Shown here: positions 36,464-45,749 of the stretch, piece by piece
Numbering within the stretch: position 1 is the stretch's first letter
Layout: each line of letters begins with the position of its first letter
From: Halopseudomonas nanhaiensis
GTDB lineage: Bacteria > Pseudomonadota > Gammaproteobacteria > Pseudomonadales > Pseudomonadaceae
DNA: 64,000 nucleotides
Direction of reading: 5' to 3'
NCBI RefSeq assembly: GCF_020025155.1
Contig: NZ_CP073751.1
Span: 2,545,167-2,609,166, forward strand
The notes under the pieces: model-generated
The model's database searches: none
Told to the model about the DNA's origin: nothing
What the model saw: the letters and a program-made list of their open reading frames with translations, nothing else
Program-made: the position numbers and the translations under genes

Positions 36464-37777
36464 TCAGGCGGCCCGATGATCTTCGTCGTCGTGCCGCCGC
36501 CCGCTATAGCCGTCCGCGTCATCCAGCATCTGCTCAGCCACGATCTGCTCGTCTACCCGGGGGTCGATAGCCGCAGCCAGAGGAGAACTGACCAGATTAC
36601 CGGCCGCAGGCATGTAATGAATGGGCGCTTCTTCGACCAGGTGTTCGCCAGTAACTCTGCCGGGGCGCACCTGCAGCGACAGTAGCAATGTGCAGATCCC
36701 CATGAACAGATACAGTGCCTGAGGCCCCCAGAATTTCATTACGGTCGAGCCGAGCAGTGGTCCGACGCTGGCCCCCAGACCAAACGTGACCAACAGCATT
36801 GCCGACAACAGCACGCGATGTTCCTGCTCGACGTGGTCATTGGCCAGCGCCACGGCTAGCGGGTACAGCGTAAAGGCCAACACGCCGAACAACGCGGTCA
36901 TCAGCATGAGGCCCGCGCGCGGGAGCACGGCGACTGCAATGAGCAGGACCACCCCGGTCAACACAATCGCGTTGATCTGAATCATTCGGCTGCGATCCAG
37001 ACGATCCGAGAGCCAGCCGACGGGCCATTGAGCCAGCAAGCCGGCCCCGATCGTCACCGCCATAAAGATGCCGACGTCGGAGGTTGCCAGGCCGACCGTG
37101 CTCGCGAAAACAGGAGCGAGACCATAGAAAGCGCCGAGAAGGATGCCTGAGACGAAGATGGTGCTCAGTGCGAGCGGCACGCGTTCAATGAAAAATCGCA
37201 CCTTGAGGGGAGCAGGATGAAGGGGCGCCGGGTGGATACGATTGGTCACCGCAACAGGAACGAGGCACAACGAAAAGCACATTGCCACTAACAGAATATG
37301 GCGAAGATCCAGTTCGGGCATCACGGCCAGCAGCACCTGACCAAACGCCAGCCCAAGGAACGTCACCACCATGTACGCAGCGAACACCCGTCCCCGCTGG
37401 TGCGACTCTGCCTGCTCGTTCAACCAGCTTTCGAGCACCATGTACTGACACATCATGGCCATGCCAACCAGAAAACGCAGTCCAAGCCAGACCGATACAC
37501 TGTCACTCAAAGCGTGACCGATCACCGAAGCCGTAACCACTCCTGCACTGGCTACGAACGCACGGATGTGGCCAACTCTTGCGATCAACCGGTGCCCGAC
37601 CCAGCCGCCCAGCACCAGGCCGACGTAATAGCCTGTCATCAGGATACCGATCCAGACCTCGCTCACCCCCTCCCCGGCTAGACGCAGCCCAATGTAGGTA
37701 CTGAGGAGACCGCTCCCGGTCAACATCAGGAGAGTCGCGAAATATAGTGAAGAGAACGCGGCGAAGGTGCTGGACAT
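36464..37777 (-). CDS. MFS transporter, YcaD-like
   Basis: 437 residues from MSSTFAAFSSLYFATLLMLTG, with AGGAG five bases ahead; the 14-codon extension is rejected. Twelve hydrophobic helices; the motif between helices 2 and 3 reads GGWVGHRLIARVGHIRAFV, as in the YcaD/UMF family of major facilitators. The cytoplasmic C-terminus is hydrophilic. No substrate can be given. Between flgZ (convergent) and tRNA-Arg. Confidence 0.82.
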   Translation of the reverse strand: MSSTFAAFSSLYFATLLMLTGSGLLSTYIGLRLAGEGVSEVWIGILMTGYYVGLVLGGWVGHRLIARVGHIRAFVASAGVVTASVIGHALSDSVSVWLGLRFLVGMAMMCQYMVLESWLNEQAESHQRGRVFAAYMVVTFLGLAFGQVLLAVMPELDLRHILLVAMCFSLCLVPVAVTNRIHPAPLHPAPLKVRFFIERVPLALSTIFVSGILLGAFYGLAPVFASTVGLATSDVGIFMAVTIGAGLLAQWPVGWLSDRLDRSRMIQINAIVLTGVVLLIAVAVLPRAGLMLMTALFGVLAFTLYPLAVALANDHVEQEHRVLLSAMLLVTFGLGASVGPLLGSTVMKFWGPQALYLFMGICTLLLSLQVRPGRVTGEHLVEEAPIHYMPAAGNLVSSPLAAAIDPRVDEQIVAEQMLDDADGYSGRRHDDEDHRAA

Positions 37778-37934
37778 CTGGACTCCTGACAAGCGCAACC
37801 GGCGGTGCGAGGCCGGCAATAGATCGCATCGCCGAACCGATTGGCCAGCGGGAAAAGCAGTCGTTCGACTGAGACCGGGAAGACGAGTTCCGGACAGAAC
37901 AGACGCACCGGCCGACGGCGGAGCGTCGCGAGTG

Positions 37935-38011
37935 TGGTGCGCGAGCCCGGATTCGAACCGGGGACCTACCGCTTAGGAGGCGGTTGCTCTATCCAGCTGA
38001 GCTACAAGCGC
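37935..38011 (-). tRNA. tRNA-Arg (anticodon CCT)
   Basis: 77 bases including an encoded CCA. The anticodon stem ACCGC/GCGGT holds the loop CTCCTAA, giving CCT. The T-arm GGTTCGAATCC and D-arm TAGCTCAGCTGGATAGAGC are intact. Confidence 0.97.
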
Positions 38012-38148
38012 ACTGCGTCGTTGCGAGTCGCGCATCTTACCTTAGGCTTGCATGAGTCGCCAGAGGAGTGAACTTGCCAGCAGAATACTGCTAAAATGCC
38101 ATCCGTCTGAATCCCGTCACAAAACCCAGACATTTTTCTGTCGCGCCC

Positions 38149-38176
38149 TTCAAATATCTAAAAAAAAAGGTATAAA
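38149..38176 (+). promoter_or_regulatory. putative promoter of amrZ
   Basis: A -35-like TTCAAA, a 16-base spacer containing a run of nine A, and -10 TATAAA. It would give a leader of about 130 bases. A GAACTT (38070-38075), resembling the -35 of AlgT-type promoters, lies further up with only a weak -10. Confidence 0.35.
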
Positions 38177-38241
38177 GAGAAGTAATTGGGCTGAATGTGT
38201 TGTCAGCATGATAAGGAAACCGTTCCTACCAATAGCGGACG

Positions 38242-38277
38242 TACTGGTGGCAGGAAGCCATAAGCGACTTACCAGCC
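38242..38277. promoter_or_regulatory. possible AmrZ autoregulatory sites
   Basis: TACTGGTGG (38242-38250) and TTACCAGCC (38269-38277) face each other 39 bases before the amrZ ATG. TTACCAGCC resembles the TTACCAGCC core recalled from the AmrZ site at P. aeruginosa algD. Autorepression of amrZ is known there; here it is inference. Confidence 0.3.
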
Positions 38278-38315
38278 AGCATCGATTACACAATTTAGAG
38301 CGATTTCGTTGCCCT

Positions 38316-38633
38316 ATGAAAACAGCAATCCAACACTACACGAGCAGAACCGCCGATAAATTCGTGGTTCGACTACCGCAAGGCATGCGCGACAAGATCG
38401 CCGAGGTGGCCAAAACGCACCACCGCAGCATGAATTCGGAAATCATCGCCCGGCTCGAGCATAGCCTGCTGGACCTGCCCACCCTTCCCGAGCAACCTTC
38501 CAGGCAATCGCTGAATGATCAGCAACTGGACGCGCTCAGCCACCCGGAGCGAGAGCTGCTGGTGCGCTTCCGTGAAATGAGCCGCAGGCAACAGAACGCG
38601 CTTCTGGCTTTGTTAGCGGCCGAAGCCAGCTGA
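38316..38633 (+). CDS. amrZ: ribbon-helix-helix regulator AmrZ (AlgZ)
   Basis: 105 residues (108 in P. aeruginosa as I recall). The ribbon and helices [20 protein letters not shown] ... [17 protein letters not shown] are nearly identical to AmrZ, followed by the C-terminal tetramerisation segment [23 protein letters not shown]. AmrZ activates alginate and twitching genes and represses flagellar fleQ and c-di-GMP genes. Its position beyond the flagellar cluster fits its role in the motile/sessile decision. The upstream open frame of 88 codons is not conserved-looking and is excluded. A strong terminator follows eight bases after the stop. Confidence 0.93.
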   Translation: MKTAIQHYTSRTADKFVVRLPQGMRDKIAEVAKTHHRSMNSEIIARLEHSLLDLPTLPEQPSRQSLNDQQLDALSHPERELLVRFREMSRRQQNALLALLAAEAS

Positions 38634-38640
38634 TACGAAG

Positions 38641-38676
38641 CACAAAAAAACCGCTCCTGAGAGCGGTTTTTTTGTG
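38641..38676. terminator. bidirectional terminator between amrZ and oadB
   Basis: A perfect palindrome CACAAAAAAACCGCTC-CTGA-GAGCGG-T7-GTG: A-tract, GC stem and T-tract in both directions, as expected between convergent genes. Confidence 0.95.
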
Positions 38677-38702
38677 CCGGCGATTCGCATCGCCGGCCAG
38701 TA

Positions 38703-39839
38703 TCAGCCTACGAAATTAAGCAGCACACCGGCGGCCACGGCCGAGCCGATGACCCCGGCCACGTTCGGCCCCATCGCGTGCATCAACAGGAAGTTCTGCG
38801 GGTTGGCTTCCAGACCTACCTTGTTGGACACCCGCGCAGCCATTGGAACCGCCGACACGCCGGCCGAGCCGATGAGCGGATTGATCGCCTGCTTGCTGAC
38901 AGCGTTCATCAGCTTCGCCATGAGAACCCCAGCCGCCGTGCCCGCGCAGAATGCGACCATGCCGAGAACGAGGATGCCCAGCGTCTTGAGCTGCAGGAAC
39001 GCCTCGGACGAAAGCTTCGATCCGACCGCCAGACCCAGAAGAATCGTGACGATATTGATCAGCGCATTGCGGGTGGTGTCCGCCAGGCGCTCGACGACGC
39101 CGCACTCACGCATCAGGTTACCGAAGCACAGGAAACCGACCAGAGGCGCGGCATCCGGTAGCAGCAGACCAACCAGCATCAGCAGTACCAGCGGGAACAT
39201 GATCTTTTCGGTCTTGCTCACCACCCGTAGCTGAGTCATGACGATCGCACGTTCCTTCTCATTGGTCAGCGCGCGCATGATCGGTGGCTGCAGTAACGGA
39301 ACCAGAGCCATGTACGAATATGCTGCCACGGCAATCGGACCCAACAGATCGGGCGCCAGCTTGGAAGTGACGAAGATCGACGTGGGACCATCAGCGCCGC
39401 CAATGATGGCAATCGAAGCCGCTTCCTTGAGCGTGAACTCAAAGCCCGGAATGCTGTACGCCGTGAGCGCAATAGCACCCAGAAGGGTTCCGAAGATACC
39501 AAACTGAGCCGCCGCACCGAGCAACAGGGTGCGCGGATTGGCCAGCATCGGACCGAAATCGGTCATCGCGCCGACGCCCATGAATATGAACAGCGGGAAC
39601 ACGCTCGTCGGCAAGCCCACCTCGTAAATGAGGTGAAGAATACCCGTCCCTTCCGCCATATTGGCTACGGGCAGGTTTGCCAGCACGCCACCAAAGCCGA
39701 TCGGAATCAGCAACAACGGTTCGAAGCCCTTGCGGATCGCCAAATAAATCAGCGCAAAACACACGACGATCATCACAACCTGGCCTGGCTCGATGTGATA
39801 AAGGCCTGTCGTATGCCACAACTGGAGAAGCTTCTCCAT
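38703..39839 (-). CDS. oadB: Na+-translocating oxaloacetate decarboxylase, beta subunit
   Basis: 378 residues, very hydrophobic with about nine helices. Family motifs: [45 protein letters not shown] (with the Asp of the Na+ path in GGADGPT) and [20 protein letters not shown] at the end. It decarboxylates carboxybiotin on OadA and pumps Na+ outward. Last gene of oadGAB, 11 bases after oadA. Confidence 0.94.
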   Translation of the reverse strand: MEKLLQLWHTTGLYHIEPGQVVMIVVCFALIYLAIRKGFEPLLLIPIGFGGVLANLPVANMAEGTGILHLIYEVGLPTSVFPLFIFMGVGAMTDFGPMLANPRTLLLGAAAQFGIFGTLLGAIALTAYSIPGFEFTLKEAASIAIIGGADGPTSIFVTSKLAPDLLGPIAVAAYSYMALVPLLQPPIMRALTNEKERAIVMTQLRVVSKTEKIMFPLVLLMLVGLLLPDAAPLVGFLCFGNLMRECGVVERLADTTRNALINIVTILLGLAVGSKLSSEAFLQLKTLGILVLGMVAFCAGTAAGVLMAKLMNAVSKQAINPLIGSAGVSAVPMAARVSNKVGLEANPQNFLLMHAMGPNVAGVIGSAVAAGVLLNFVG

Positions 39840-39850
39840 GACTGTCTCCC

Positions 39851-41635
39851 TTAGCCGATCGTCAGCAGAGTGTCACCGACCTGCACTGCGTCGCCGACCT
39901 TCACGTTGACGGTACCGACCGTACCAGCCTTGACAGCCCGCACCTCGGTTTCCATTTTCATCGCTTCGAGGATCATGACCACCTCACCCTCGTCGACAGC
40001 GTCGCCCGGTTGCACCAGGACCTTGAAGATATTGCCGGCAAGTGGCGCCGCCTGTGGCGTACCTTCGCCTGCAGGCGCCGGCGCGGCCGCCGAAGCGGTG
40101 CTTGCACTACCTGCACCGACCGATTTGATACCGGTGATGTCGCCGCCATCCGCGACCTGGACAACGTATTCCTTGCCGTTGACGTTGACGGTGTAGACCT
40201 CGGGCTCGCCCGGCTTGGCCGCCGGCGCGGTTTCCTTCCCGGTCGGGACCGGCTCGAACGCGTCAGGATTACCGCGGTTTTCGAGGAACTTGAGTCCGAT
40301 TTGCGGGAACAATGCGTAGGTCAGCACATCATCGATCTCGTCGGTAGCGAGCTTGATGTTCTTTTCCTGGGCCAGGCCCTTGAGTTCCGCGGTCAGCTTG
40401 TCCATCTCGGGCTCAAGGAGGTCGGCTGGACGGCAGGTGATGGCCTCGGCGCCGTCCAGTACCCGGGCCTGCAGCTCGCGATTGAACGCCGCCGGTGCCG
40501 CGCCGTACTCGCCCTTGAGGATGCCGGCAGTCTCCTTGGTGATCGACTTGTAGCGCTCACCAGTGAGCACGTTTATCACGGCCTGCGTGCCAACGATCTG
40601 CGACGTCGGAGTGACCAGGGGGATGAACCCAAGGTCTTCGCGCACGCGCGGAATCTCTGCGAGCACCTCGTCGAACTTGTCACCGGCGCCCTGCTCCTTC
40701 AACTGCCCTTCCATATTCGTGAGCATGCCGCCGGGCACCTGGGCAACCAGAATGCGTGAGTCGACACCCTTCAGATTGCCTTCGAACTTTGCGTACTTCT
40801 TCCGCACTTCCCGGAAATAGGCGGCGCACTCTTCCAGCAGTTCGAGGTTCAATCCTGTGTCGCGCTCGGTGTTCTGGAATATCGCAACCACCGATTCGGT
40901 CGGCGAATGGCCGTAGGTCATGGACAGAGAGGAAATTGCGGTGTCGACATTGTCGATGCCCGCTTCGGCCGCCTTGAGAATCGCGGCGGTGGAGAGCCCT
41001 GCCGTCGCGTGACACTGCATGTGTACCGGAATGCTCAGAGTAGCCTTGAGCCGACTGACCAGATCGAACGCGGTGTACGGCGTGAGAATACCGGCCATGT
41101 CCTTGATCGCAATGGAATCGGCGCCCTGATCCTCGATGGTCTTGGCCAGATCCACCCACATCTGAACGGTATGCACCGGGCTGGTGGTGTAGGAAATGGT
41201 GCCCTGGGCATGCTTGCCTTGCTTCTTCACGGCCTTGAGCGCCGTTTCCAGGTTGCGCGGGTCATTCATCGCGTCGAATACGCGGAAAACATCAACGCCA
41301 TTGACTGCGGCGCGCTCAACAAATTTTTCCACTACATCATCGGCGTAATGGCGATAGCCGAGCAGGTTCTGACCGCGCAGAAGCATCTGCTGACGCGTAT
41401 TGGGCATCGCGCGCTTGAGTTCGCGAATACGCTCCCAGGGATCCTCGCCCAGATAACGGATACAGGCGTCGAACGTTGCGCCGCCCCAGGATTCAACCGA
41501 CCAGAACCCGACCTGATCAAGCTTGCCTGCGATCGGCAGCATATCGTCAAGACGCATACGCGTCGCCAGGATCGATTGGTGCGCATCGCGCAGGATGACG
41601 TCCGTGATGCCCAAGGGCTTTTTGGTATCGGTCAT
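39851..41635 (-). CDS. oadA: oxaloacetate decarboxylase, alpha subunit (biotin protein)
   Basis: 594 residues. The N-terminal carboxyltransferase TIM barrel starts at [20 protein letters not shown] and holds the metal ligands in [10 protein letters not shown]. It is followed by the conserved PYC/OADA domain, an Ala/Pro linker and a biotinyl domain with EAMKME near residue 560 (biotin on K). It transfers CO2 from oxaloacetate to biotin. With oadB and oadG beside it, this is the pump enzyme rather than the soluble pyruvate carboxylase subunit. Confidence 0.95.
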   Translation of the reverse strand: MTDTKKPLGITDVILRDAHQSILATRMRLDDMLPIAGKLDQVGFWSVESWGGATFDACIRYLGEDPWERIRELKRAMPNTRQQMLLRGQNLLGYRHYADDVVEKFVERAAVNGVDVFRVFDAMNDPRNLETALKAVKKQGKHAQGTISYTTSPVHTVQMWVDLAKTIEDQGADSIAIKDMAGILTPYTAFDLVSRLKATLSIPVHMQCHATAGLSTAAILKAAEAGIDNVDTAISSLSMTYGHSPTESVVAIFQNTERDTGLNLELLEECAAYFREVRKKYAKFEGNLKGVDSRILVAQVPGGMLTNMEGQLKEQGAGDKFDEVLAEIPRVREDLGFIPLVTPTSQIVGTQAVINVLTGERYKSITKETAGILKGEYGAAPAAFNRELQARVLDGAEAITCRPADLLEPEMDKLTAELKGLAQEKNIKLATDEIDDVLTYALFPQIGLKFLENRGNPDAFEPVPTGKETAPAAKPGEPEVYTVNVNGKEYVVQVADGGDITGIKSVGAGSASTASAAAPAPAGEGTPQAAPLAGNIFKVLVQPGDAVDEGEVVMILEAMKMETEVRAVKAGTVGTVNVKVGDAVQVGDTLLTIG

Positions 41636-41681
41636 AGTCTTATGGCCTTTGTGATTTTAATAATAATGCTGCGCAAGGTGT

Positions 41682-41933
41682 TCAGGAACGGCGACGGGCG
41701 CGATGCTGCTTGACTGCAGCACCGATCACGGCCAAGAGTTCTGGATCTACCGAGTCCGTCGAGGGAGCCTTGCGAGCCGGCTTGGTGACCGGAGCCGGGA
41801 CGGGAACGTATCGGTCGATCAGCCGGGACATGATGCTGGTGACGAAAACCAGAATGATGAGGAAGGTAAATACCGACCCCATTCCCAGGAGCATCAGCTC
41901 CACGCCTTCTATGAGCAAGTCGGATGAGTTCAT
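41682..41933 (-). CDS. oadG: oxaloacetate decarboxylase, gamma subunit
   Basis: 83 residues from MNSSDLLIEGVELMLLGMGSVFTFLIILVFVTSIMSRLI; CGGAG precedes it, and the eight-codon extension is rejected. One N-terminal membrane helix is followed by a Pro-rich linker and a C-terminal part (ELLAVIGAAVKQHRARR). The gamma subunit assembles OadA on OadB and helps bind Zn. First gene of the operon. Confidence 0.88.
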   Translation of the reverse strand: MNSSDLLIEGVELMLLGMGSVFTFLIILVFVTSIMSRLIDRYVPVPAPVTKPARKAPSTDSVDPELLAVIGAAVKQHRARRRS

Positions 41934-42019
41934 CTTATCTCCGCTATCCTGCGGCACTCCTGTGCCAGTACGCCCAGGGGCTGTTCAAGTAACCAGAAGG
42001 GCCGCACCGCAAAAAGGCG

Positions 42020-42049
42020 GCGCAAAACGACCCTACTGAAGCGCAAAAC
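42020..42049. repeat. direct repeat in the oadGAB leader
   Basis: GCGCAAAAC occurs at 42020-42028 and 42041-42049, 21 bases apart (two helical turns), between the promoter and oadG. A possible operator; no owner known. Confidence 0.3.
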
Positions 42050-42055
42050 CGGTCT

Positions 42056-42084
42056 AATGTATCCTGATGTGACATTTATGGCAA
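42056..42084 (-). promoter_or_regulatory. sigma-70 promoter of oadGAB
   Basis: Minus-strand -35 TTGCCA, 17-base spacer, -10 TACATT. It begins 37 bases after the mgtE stop and leaves a leader of about 115 bases to oadG. Confidence 0.6.
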
Positions 42085-42120
42085 ACCACGCGACATTCTG
42101 CTGCCTGCGTGGGACAGGGC

Positions 42121-43518
42121 CTACAGCAGAAAGAGCGTCGCAAGCCCGAGGAAGATGAAAAAACCGCCACTGTCGGTGATGGCCGTGATCATTACGCTCG
42201 AACCCAAAGCCGGATCTCCACCCATCCGAACCCGCAACAGCGGTATCCATACCCCCATGACTGCTGCCAGGAGCATGTTCAGCGTCATTGCCGACAGCAG
42301 GACCAGGGACAGCGCGGCGTTGCCATAGAGCAGGTAGGCGATCAAGGCCAGCACCAGCCCCCAGAACAGTCCGTTGATCAACGCAACGCCGGTCTCCTTG
42401 CGAATCAGCCGCCTTCCATGTGCCGCCTGCACCTGGCCCGTAGCAAGACCACGGACGATCATGGTGATGGTCTGATTGCCGGAGTTGCCGCCGATTCCCG
42501 CAACGATCGGCATCAGCGCCGCGAGCGCCACCAGCTGCTCGATCGCGCCTTCAAAGAGCCCGATGACCCGCGATGCAATCAGCGCGGTGCAGAGATTGAT
42601 CGCCAACCATGCCCAACGGTTCCGTACCGACTTCCATACCGAGGCAAATATATCTTCTTCCTCGCGAAGACCTGCTGCGTTCAAAACCTCCGCTTCGCTT
42701 TCTTCACGGATGTAGTCGACCATTTCATCGATGGTCAGGCGGCCGAATAATTTGCCCTGCGCATCCACCACCGGGGCCGAGATCAGGTCATAACGCTCGA
42801 ACGCCTGGGCAGCCTCCCCGGCGTCGTCCAGCGGGTTGAACACCACCGGGTCGTCGGACATGACATCCACCACCAGCTCGTCGGGCGAGCTCACCAGCAG
42901 CTTCTTTACCGGCAGTACACCTCTCAGGACGCCTTCGGTGTCGACCACGAAAAGCTTGTCGGTGTGATCGGGCAGCAAGTCGAAGCGGCGCAGATAGCGG
43001 CTGACAACTTCGAGTGTCACGTCATCGCGAATCGTCACCATATCGAAGTCCATCAGTGAGCCTACCTGATCATCGTCGTAGGACAATGCAGACTTCAGAC
43101 GGTCGCGCTGCTGCGCATCGAGCGTGTCCATGAGCTCACGTACGACATCACGTGGCAGATCCGGCGCAAGGTCGGCAAGCTCATCGGCATCCAGGGTGTT
43201 CGCCGCGGCGATGATCTCGTGACTGTCCATGTCCGCGATAAGCGTTTCGCGAACGGCGTCCGAGACTTCCAAAAGGATCTCGCCATCCCGGTCGGATTTG
43301 ACCAGCTGCCAGACCGTCAGCCGCTCCTCAAGTGGCAGCGATTCGAGAATGTAGGCAATGTCGGCTGGATGCAGCTCTTCGAGCCTGGTCTGCAGTTCGC
43401 CGAGTCGGTCGCCCTGAACAGACGCAGTTCCGTCGAGCGTCTCGCGCTCGAGCAGGGACATTACCTGTTCGAGACGGTCCTGAAGGCTCTCGGGAGACTT
43501 TCTGTTCAGCTCTGACAT
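42121..43518 (-). CDS. mgtE: magnesium transporter MgtE
   Basis: 465 residues from MSELNRKSPESLQ (AGGGA upstream); a 28-codon Pro/Arg-rich extension is rejected. The N domain (RLEELHPADIAYILESLPLEERL) and two CBS domains (VGSLMDFDMVTIRDDVTLEVV; VMSDDPVVFNPLDDAGEAAQAF) form the cytoplasmic Mg2+ gate. Five membrane helices follow with PIVAGIGGNSGNQTITMIVRGL, the pore signature. It imports Mg2+ and closes when cytosolic Mg2+ is high. Confidence 0.95.
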   Translation of the reverse strand: MSELNRKSPESLQDRLEQVMSLLERETLDGTASVQGDRLGELQTRLEELHPADIAYILESLPLEERLTVWQLVKSDRDGEILLEVSDAVRETLIADMDSHEIIAAANTLDADELADLAPDLPRDVVRELMDTLDAQQRDRLKSALSYDDDQVGSLMDFDMVTIRDDVTLEVVSRYLRRFDLLPDHTDKLFVVDTEGVLRGVLPVKKLLVSSPDELVVDVMSDDPVVFNPLDDAGEAAQAFERYDLISAPVVDAQGKLFGRLTIDEMVDYIREESEAEVLNAAGLREEEDIFASVWKSVRNRWAWLAINLCTALIASRVIGLFEGAIEQLVALAALMPIVAGIGGNSGNQTITMIVRGLATGQVQAAHGRRLIRKETGVALINGLFWGLVLALIAYLLYGNAALSLVLLSAMTLNMLLAAVMGVWIPLLRVRMGGDPALGSSVMITAITDSGGFFIFLGLATLFLL

Positions 43519-43651
43519 GGGCAGCACTTCCCTGGCGGGCCGGAGCCCGGCAATACGACGACCCGGGCGGCGAGGAGCCGGCCTCGGCAATTCAGAGCCC
43601 AAGCCTAGCAGGTTTTGGCTGCAGCTCAGGAGCGAGCCCGTGCGATGGGGG

Positions 43652-43686
43652 CAAAAAAAAACCCACCGGCTATCAACCGATGGGTT
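43652..43686 (-). terminator. terminator after tRNA-Arg(ACG)
   Basis: On the minus strand AACCCATCGG and CCGGTGGGTT form a stem with a short loop, followed by nine T. It lies nine bases past the tRNA 3' end and upstream of mgtE. Confidence 0.9.
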
Positions 43687-43694
43687 TCTTCGTA

Positions 43695-43771
43695 TGGCGC
43701 ACTCGGGAGGATTCGAACCTCCGACCGCTCGGTTCGTAGCCGAGTACTCTATCCAGCTGAGCTACGAGTGC
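43695..43771 (-). tRNA. tRNA-Arg (anticodon ACG)
   Basis: 77 bases including CCA. Anticodon stem CTCGG/CCGAG with loop CTACGAA gives ACG, read as ICG after deamination, so it decodes CGN. D-arm and T-arm (GGTTCGAATCC) are intact. Confidence 0.97.
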
Positions 43772-43867
43772 GTTGTGGGTGCGAATTATAGAGCCTTGAT
43801 TGGCTCTGTCAAACATTTTTTTCCTTTGTAATCAGAAACTAACGCTTGACACTTACGATTCGCGAAG

Positions 43868-43958
43868 TGGCGGAGAGGGCGGGATTCGAACCCGCGATAC
43901 CCTTTTGAGGTATACTCCCTTAGCAGGGGAGCGCCTTCGGCCACTCGGCCACCTCTCC
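43868..43958 (-). tRNA. tRNA-Ser (anticodon GCT)
   Basis: 91 bases including CCA, with the long variable arm (TATACCTCAAAAGGGTAT) typical of serine tRNAs. Anticodon loop CTGCTAA between CTCCC and GGGAG gives GCT, decoding AGC/AGT. About 96 bases before tRNA-Arg(ACG). Confidence 0.97.
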
Positions 43959-44019
43959 GTAACACGCGCTGCATATTACCTGCGCGTATTACTCAATGCA
44001 ATGAAAATCCCCAATAAAA

Positions 44020-44205
44020 TTAGCTATTTGGTTCCTCATCCTTTTCTTTCTGGATGCGCTGGTAGATTTCCTCGCGATGAACCGCTACTTCCTTGGGTGC
44101 ATTCACGCCGATTCGAACCTGGTTGCCCTTGACACCCAAGACGGTTACCGTCACTTCGTCACCCACCATCAGGGTCTCACCAACCCGTCGAGTCAAAATA
44201 AGCAT
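44020..44205 (-). CDS. csrA: carbon storage regulator CsrA (RsmA)
   Basis: 61 residues: [51 protein letters not shown], the complete CsrA fold including L4/R6 and R44-type RNA contacts. It binds GGA loops in mRNA leaders and controls biofilm, motility and secondary metabolism. An AAGGA site precedes the ATG. It lies downstream of lysC and upstream of tRNA-Ser, the order known from P. aeruginosa rsmA. Confidence 0.97.
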   Translation of the reverse strand: MLILTRRVGETLMVGDEVTVTVLGVKGNQVRIGVNAPKEVAVHREEIYQRIQKEKDEEPNS

Positions 44206-44424
44206 TCCTTTCTCCTTGCTTGATCAGGACACTGCAGTCTGCAAAAAACCGGCTAGTTGCCTGTCGGCGGCCTTTGCTGGCTTGACTAGTTGACCACACA
44301 TCCCCCAGTCGGTTCGATGCAGCGGCGAAGCGGTCATGCCATCCTTGCCGACAGCGGGTGCAGCCGCCTTGAACCGCACCCAGACAAGGACACGAAGCGA
44401 GGTCCTCAGTTCAAAAAAGCGCGC

Positions 44425-44925
44425 TCAAAGGTGATCCGAAGCGCTGCTCTCGGCGTCCAGATCGAAAGCCGAATGAAGTGCGCGAACGGCCAGCTCGAGA
44501 TACTTCTCGTCGATGACGACAGAAATCTTGATCTCCGATGTCGAGATCATCTGGATATTGATCCCCTCGTGAGAAAGCGCCTCGAACATCTTGCTCGCCA
44601 CACCCGCGTGAGAGCGCATGCCGACTCCGACGATCGATACCTTGGCGATGCGATTGTCACCACCGACTTCGCGCGCACCGATCTCACTGGCGACCGCGCG
44701 CAGAATTTCCTCTGTCTTGCGCAGGTCATTGCGATGGACGGTGAATGTGAAGTCGGTGGTGTTATCGTGGGACACGTTCTGCACGATCATGTCGACTTCG
44801 ATATTCGCGGCACTGACCGGGCCGAGAATCTTGAACGCTACGCCGGGGGTATCCGGCACACCACGGATGGTCAGCTTGGCTTCATCGCGGTTGAACGCGA
44901 TACCGGAGATGACGGGTTGTTCCAT
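44425..44925 (-). CDS. lysC: possible internal start giving the aspartate kinase beta subunit
   Basis: An in-frame ATG at 44925 (MEQPVISGIAFNRDEAK) is preceded by GAGGA with a 10-base gap and begins exactly at the regulatory ACT region, for 166 residues. Alpha2-beta2 aspartate kinases from in-frame overlapping genes are known in Bacillus, Corynebacterium and, as I recall, Pseudomonas. Here it is an inference from the start context. Confidence 0.5.
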   Translation of the reverse strand: MEQPVISGIAFNRDEAKLTIRGVPDTPGVAFKILGPVSAANIEVDMIVQNVSHDNTTDFTFTVHRNDLRKTEEILRAVASEIGAREVGGDNRIAKVSIVGVGMRSHAGVASKMFEALSHEGINIQMISTSEIKISVVIDEKYLELAVRALHSAFDLDAESSASDHL

Positions 44926-45666
44926 CGATGCATTATCCTCGAGAGTGATCAGGGTACCGGGACCTTCTTTGAAGCTGTGCAGCACGCGCAGCGGCACGTT
45001 GTACTTGCCGGCGAACTCCACCGAGCGAATCTGCAGCACCTTGGAACCGAGGCTGGCCATCTCCAGCATCTCTTCGAAGGTAATCTTGTCGAGACGCCTT
45101 GCGCTCTCAACAACCCGCGGATCGGTGGTATAGACGCCATCTACATCGGTATAGATCTGACACTCATCGGCCTTGAGCGCAGCCGCAAGCGCAACGCCGG
45201 TGGTATCCGAGCCGCCACGTCCGAGCGTGGTGATATTGCCCTGCTCGTCCACGCCCTGAAAGCCCGCGACGATCACTACCCGTCCGGCTGACAGGTCGGC
45301 CCGAATCGCTTCATCATCGATCTTCTGGATGCGCGCCTTGTTGAAGGCGCTATCGGTAACAATGCGAACCTGCGCACCGGTATAGGACACGGCGGGCACA
45401 TCGATTGCCTTGAGCGCCATGGCGAGCAGGCCAATCGTGACCTGTTCCCCTGTGGACACAATCACGTCCAGTTCACGCGCATCGGGCTCAGCCTGAATCT
45501 GCCGCGCCAGATCAATGAGACGATTGGTTTCACCACTCATGGCGGAGACCACGACGACGAGATCATCGCCCTGCTGGCGGAAGCCTTTGACCTTTTCGGC
45601 AACCTGACGAATCCGCTCTACACTTCCGACCGACGTACCACCAAACTTCTGGACAATAAGCGCCAT
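44425..45666 (-). CDS. lysC: aspartate kinase, alpha subunit
   Basis: 413 residues from MALIVQKFGGTSVG, the kinase nucleotide motif. The kinase domain covers about residues 1-240 (SGETNRLIDLARQ, VSTGEQVTIGLLAMAL, GRGGSDTTGVALAAAL). Two ACT domains at the C-terminus bind lysine and threonine. It phosphorylates aspartate for Lys, Thr and Met synthesis. The start four codons inside the open frame is chosen for the conserved N-terminus. An internal start probably yields a separate beta subunit. Confidence 0.95.
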   Translation of the reverse strand: MALIVQKFGGTSVGSVERIRQVAEKVKGFRQQGDDLVVVVSAMSGETNRLIDLARQIQAEPDARELDVIVSTGEQVTIGLLAMALKAIDVPAVSYTGAQVRIVTDSAFNKARIQKIDDEAIRADLSAGRVVIVAGFQGVDEQGNITTLGRGGSDTTGVALAAALKADECQIYTDVDGVYTTDPRVVESARRLDKITFEEMLEMASLGSKVLQIRSVEFAGKYNVPLRVLHSFKEGPGTLITLEDNASMEQPVISGIAFNRDEAKLTIRGVPDTPGVAFKILGPVSAANIEVDMIVQNVSHDNTTDFTFTVHRNDLRKTEEILRAVASEIGAREVGGDNRIAKVSIVGVGMRSHAGVASKMFEALSHEGINIQMISTSEIKISVVIDEKYLELAVRALHSAFDLDAESSASDHL

Positions 45667-45749
45667 CTCTTGCACCAACCCCCACTGGCCGTCGGTTCCC
45701 CGACCGTTGCGCAGAAGCTCTTGTCCTCTGCCCTGTTTGAAACTGTCTG

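Noticed and set aside
38070-38097. AlgT (sigma-22) promoter for amrZ
   Set aside because: GAACTT is good but the -10 (TAAAAT) does not fit the TCnnA type; kept only as a remark.
38052-38315. 88-codon upstream extension of amrZ
   Set aside because: Passes through the promoter region and poly-A run; AmrZ proteins begin near the 38316 ATG.
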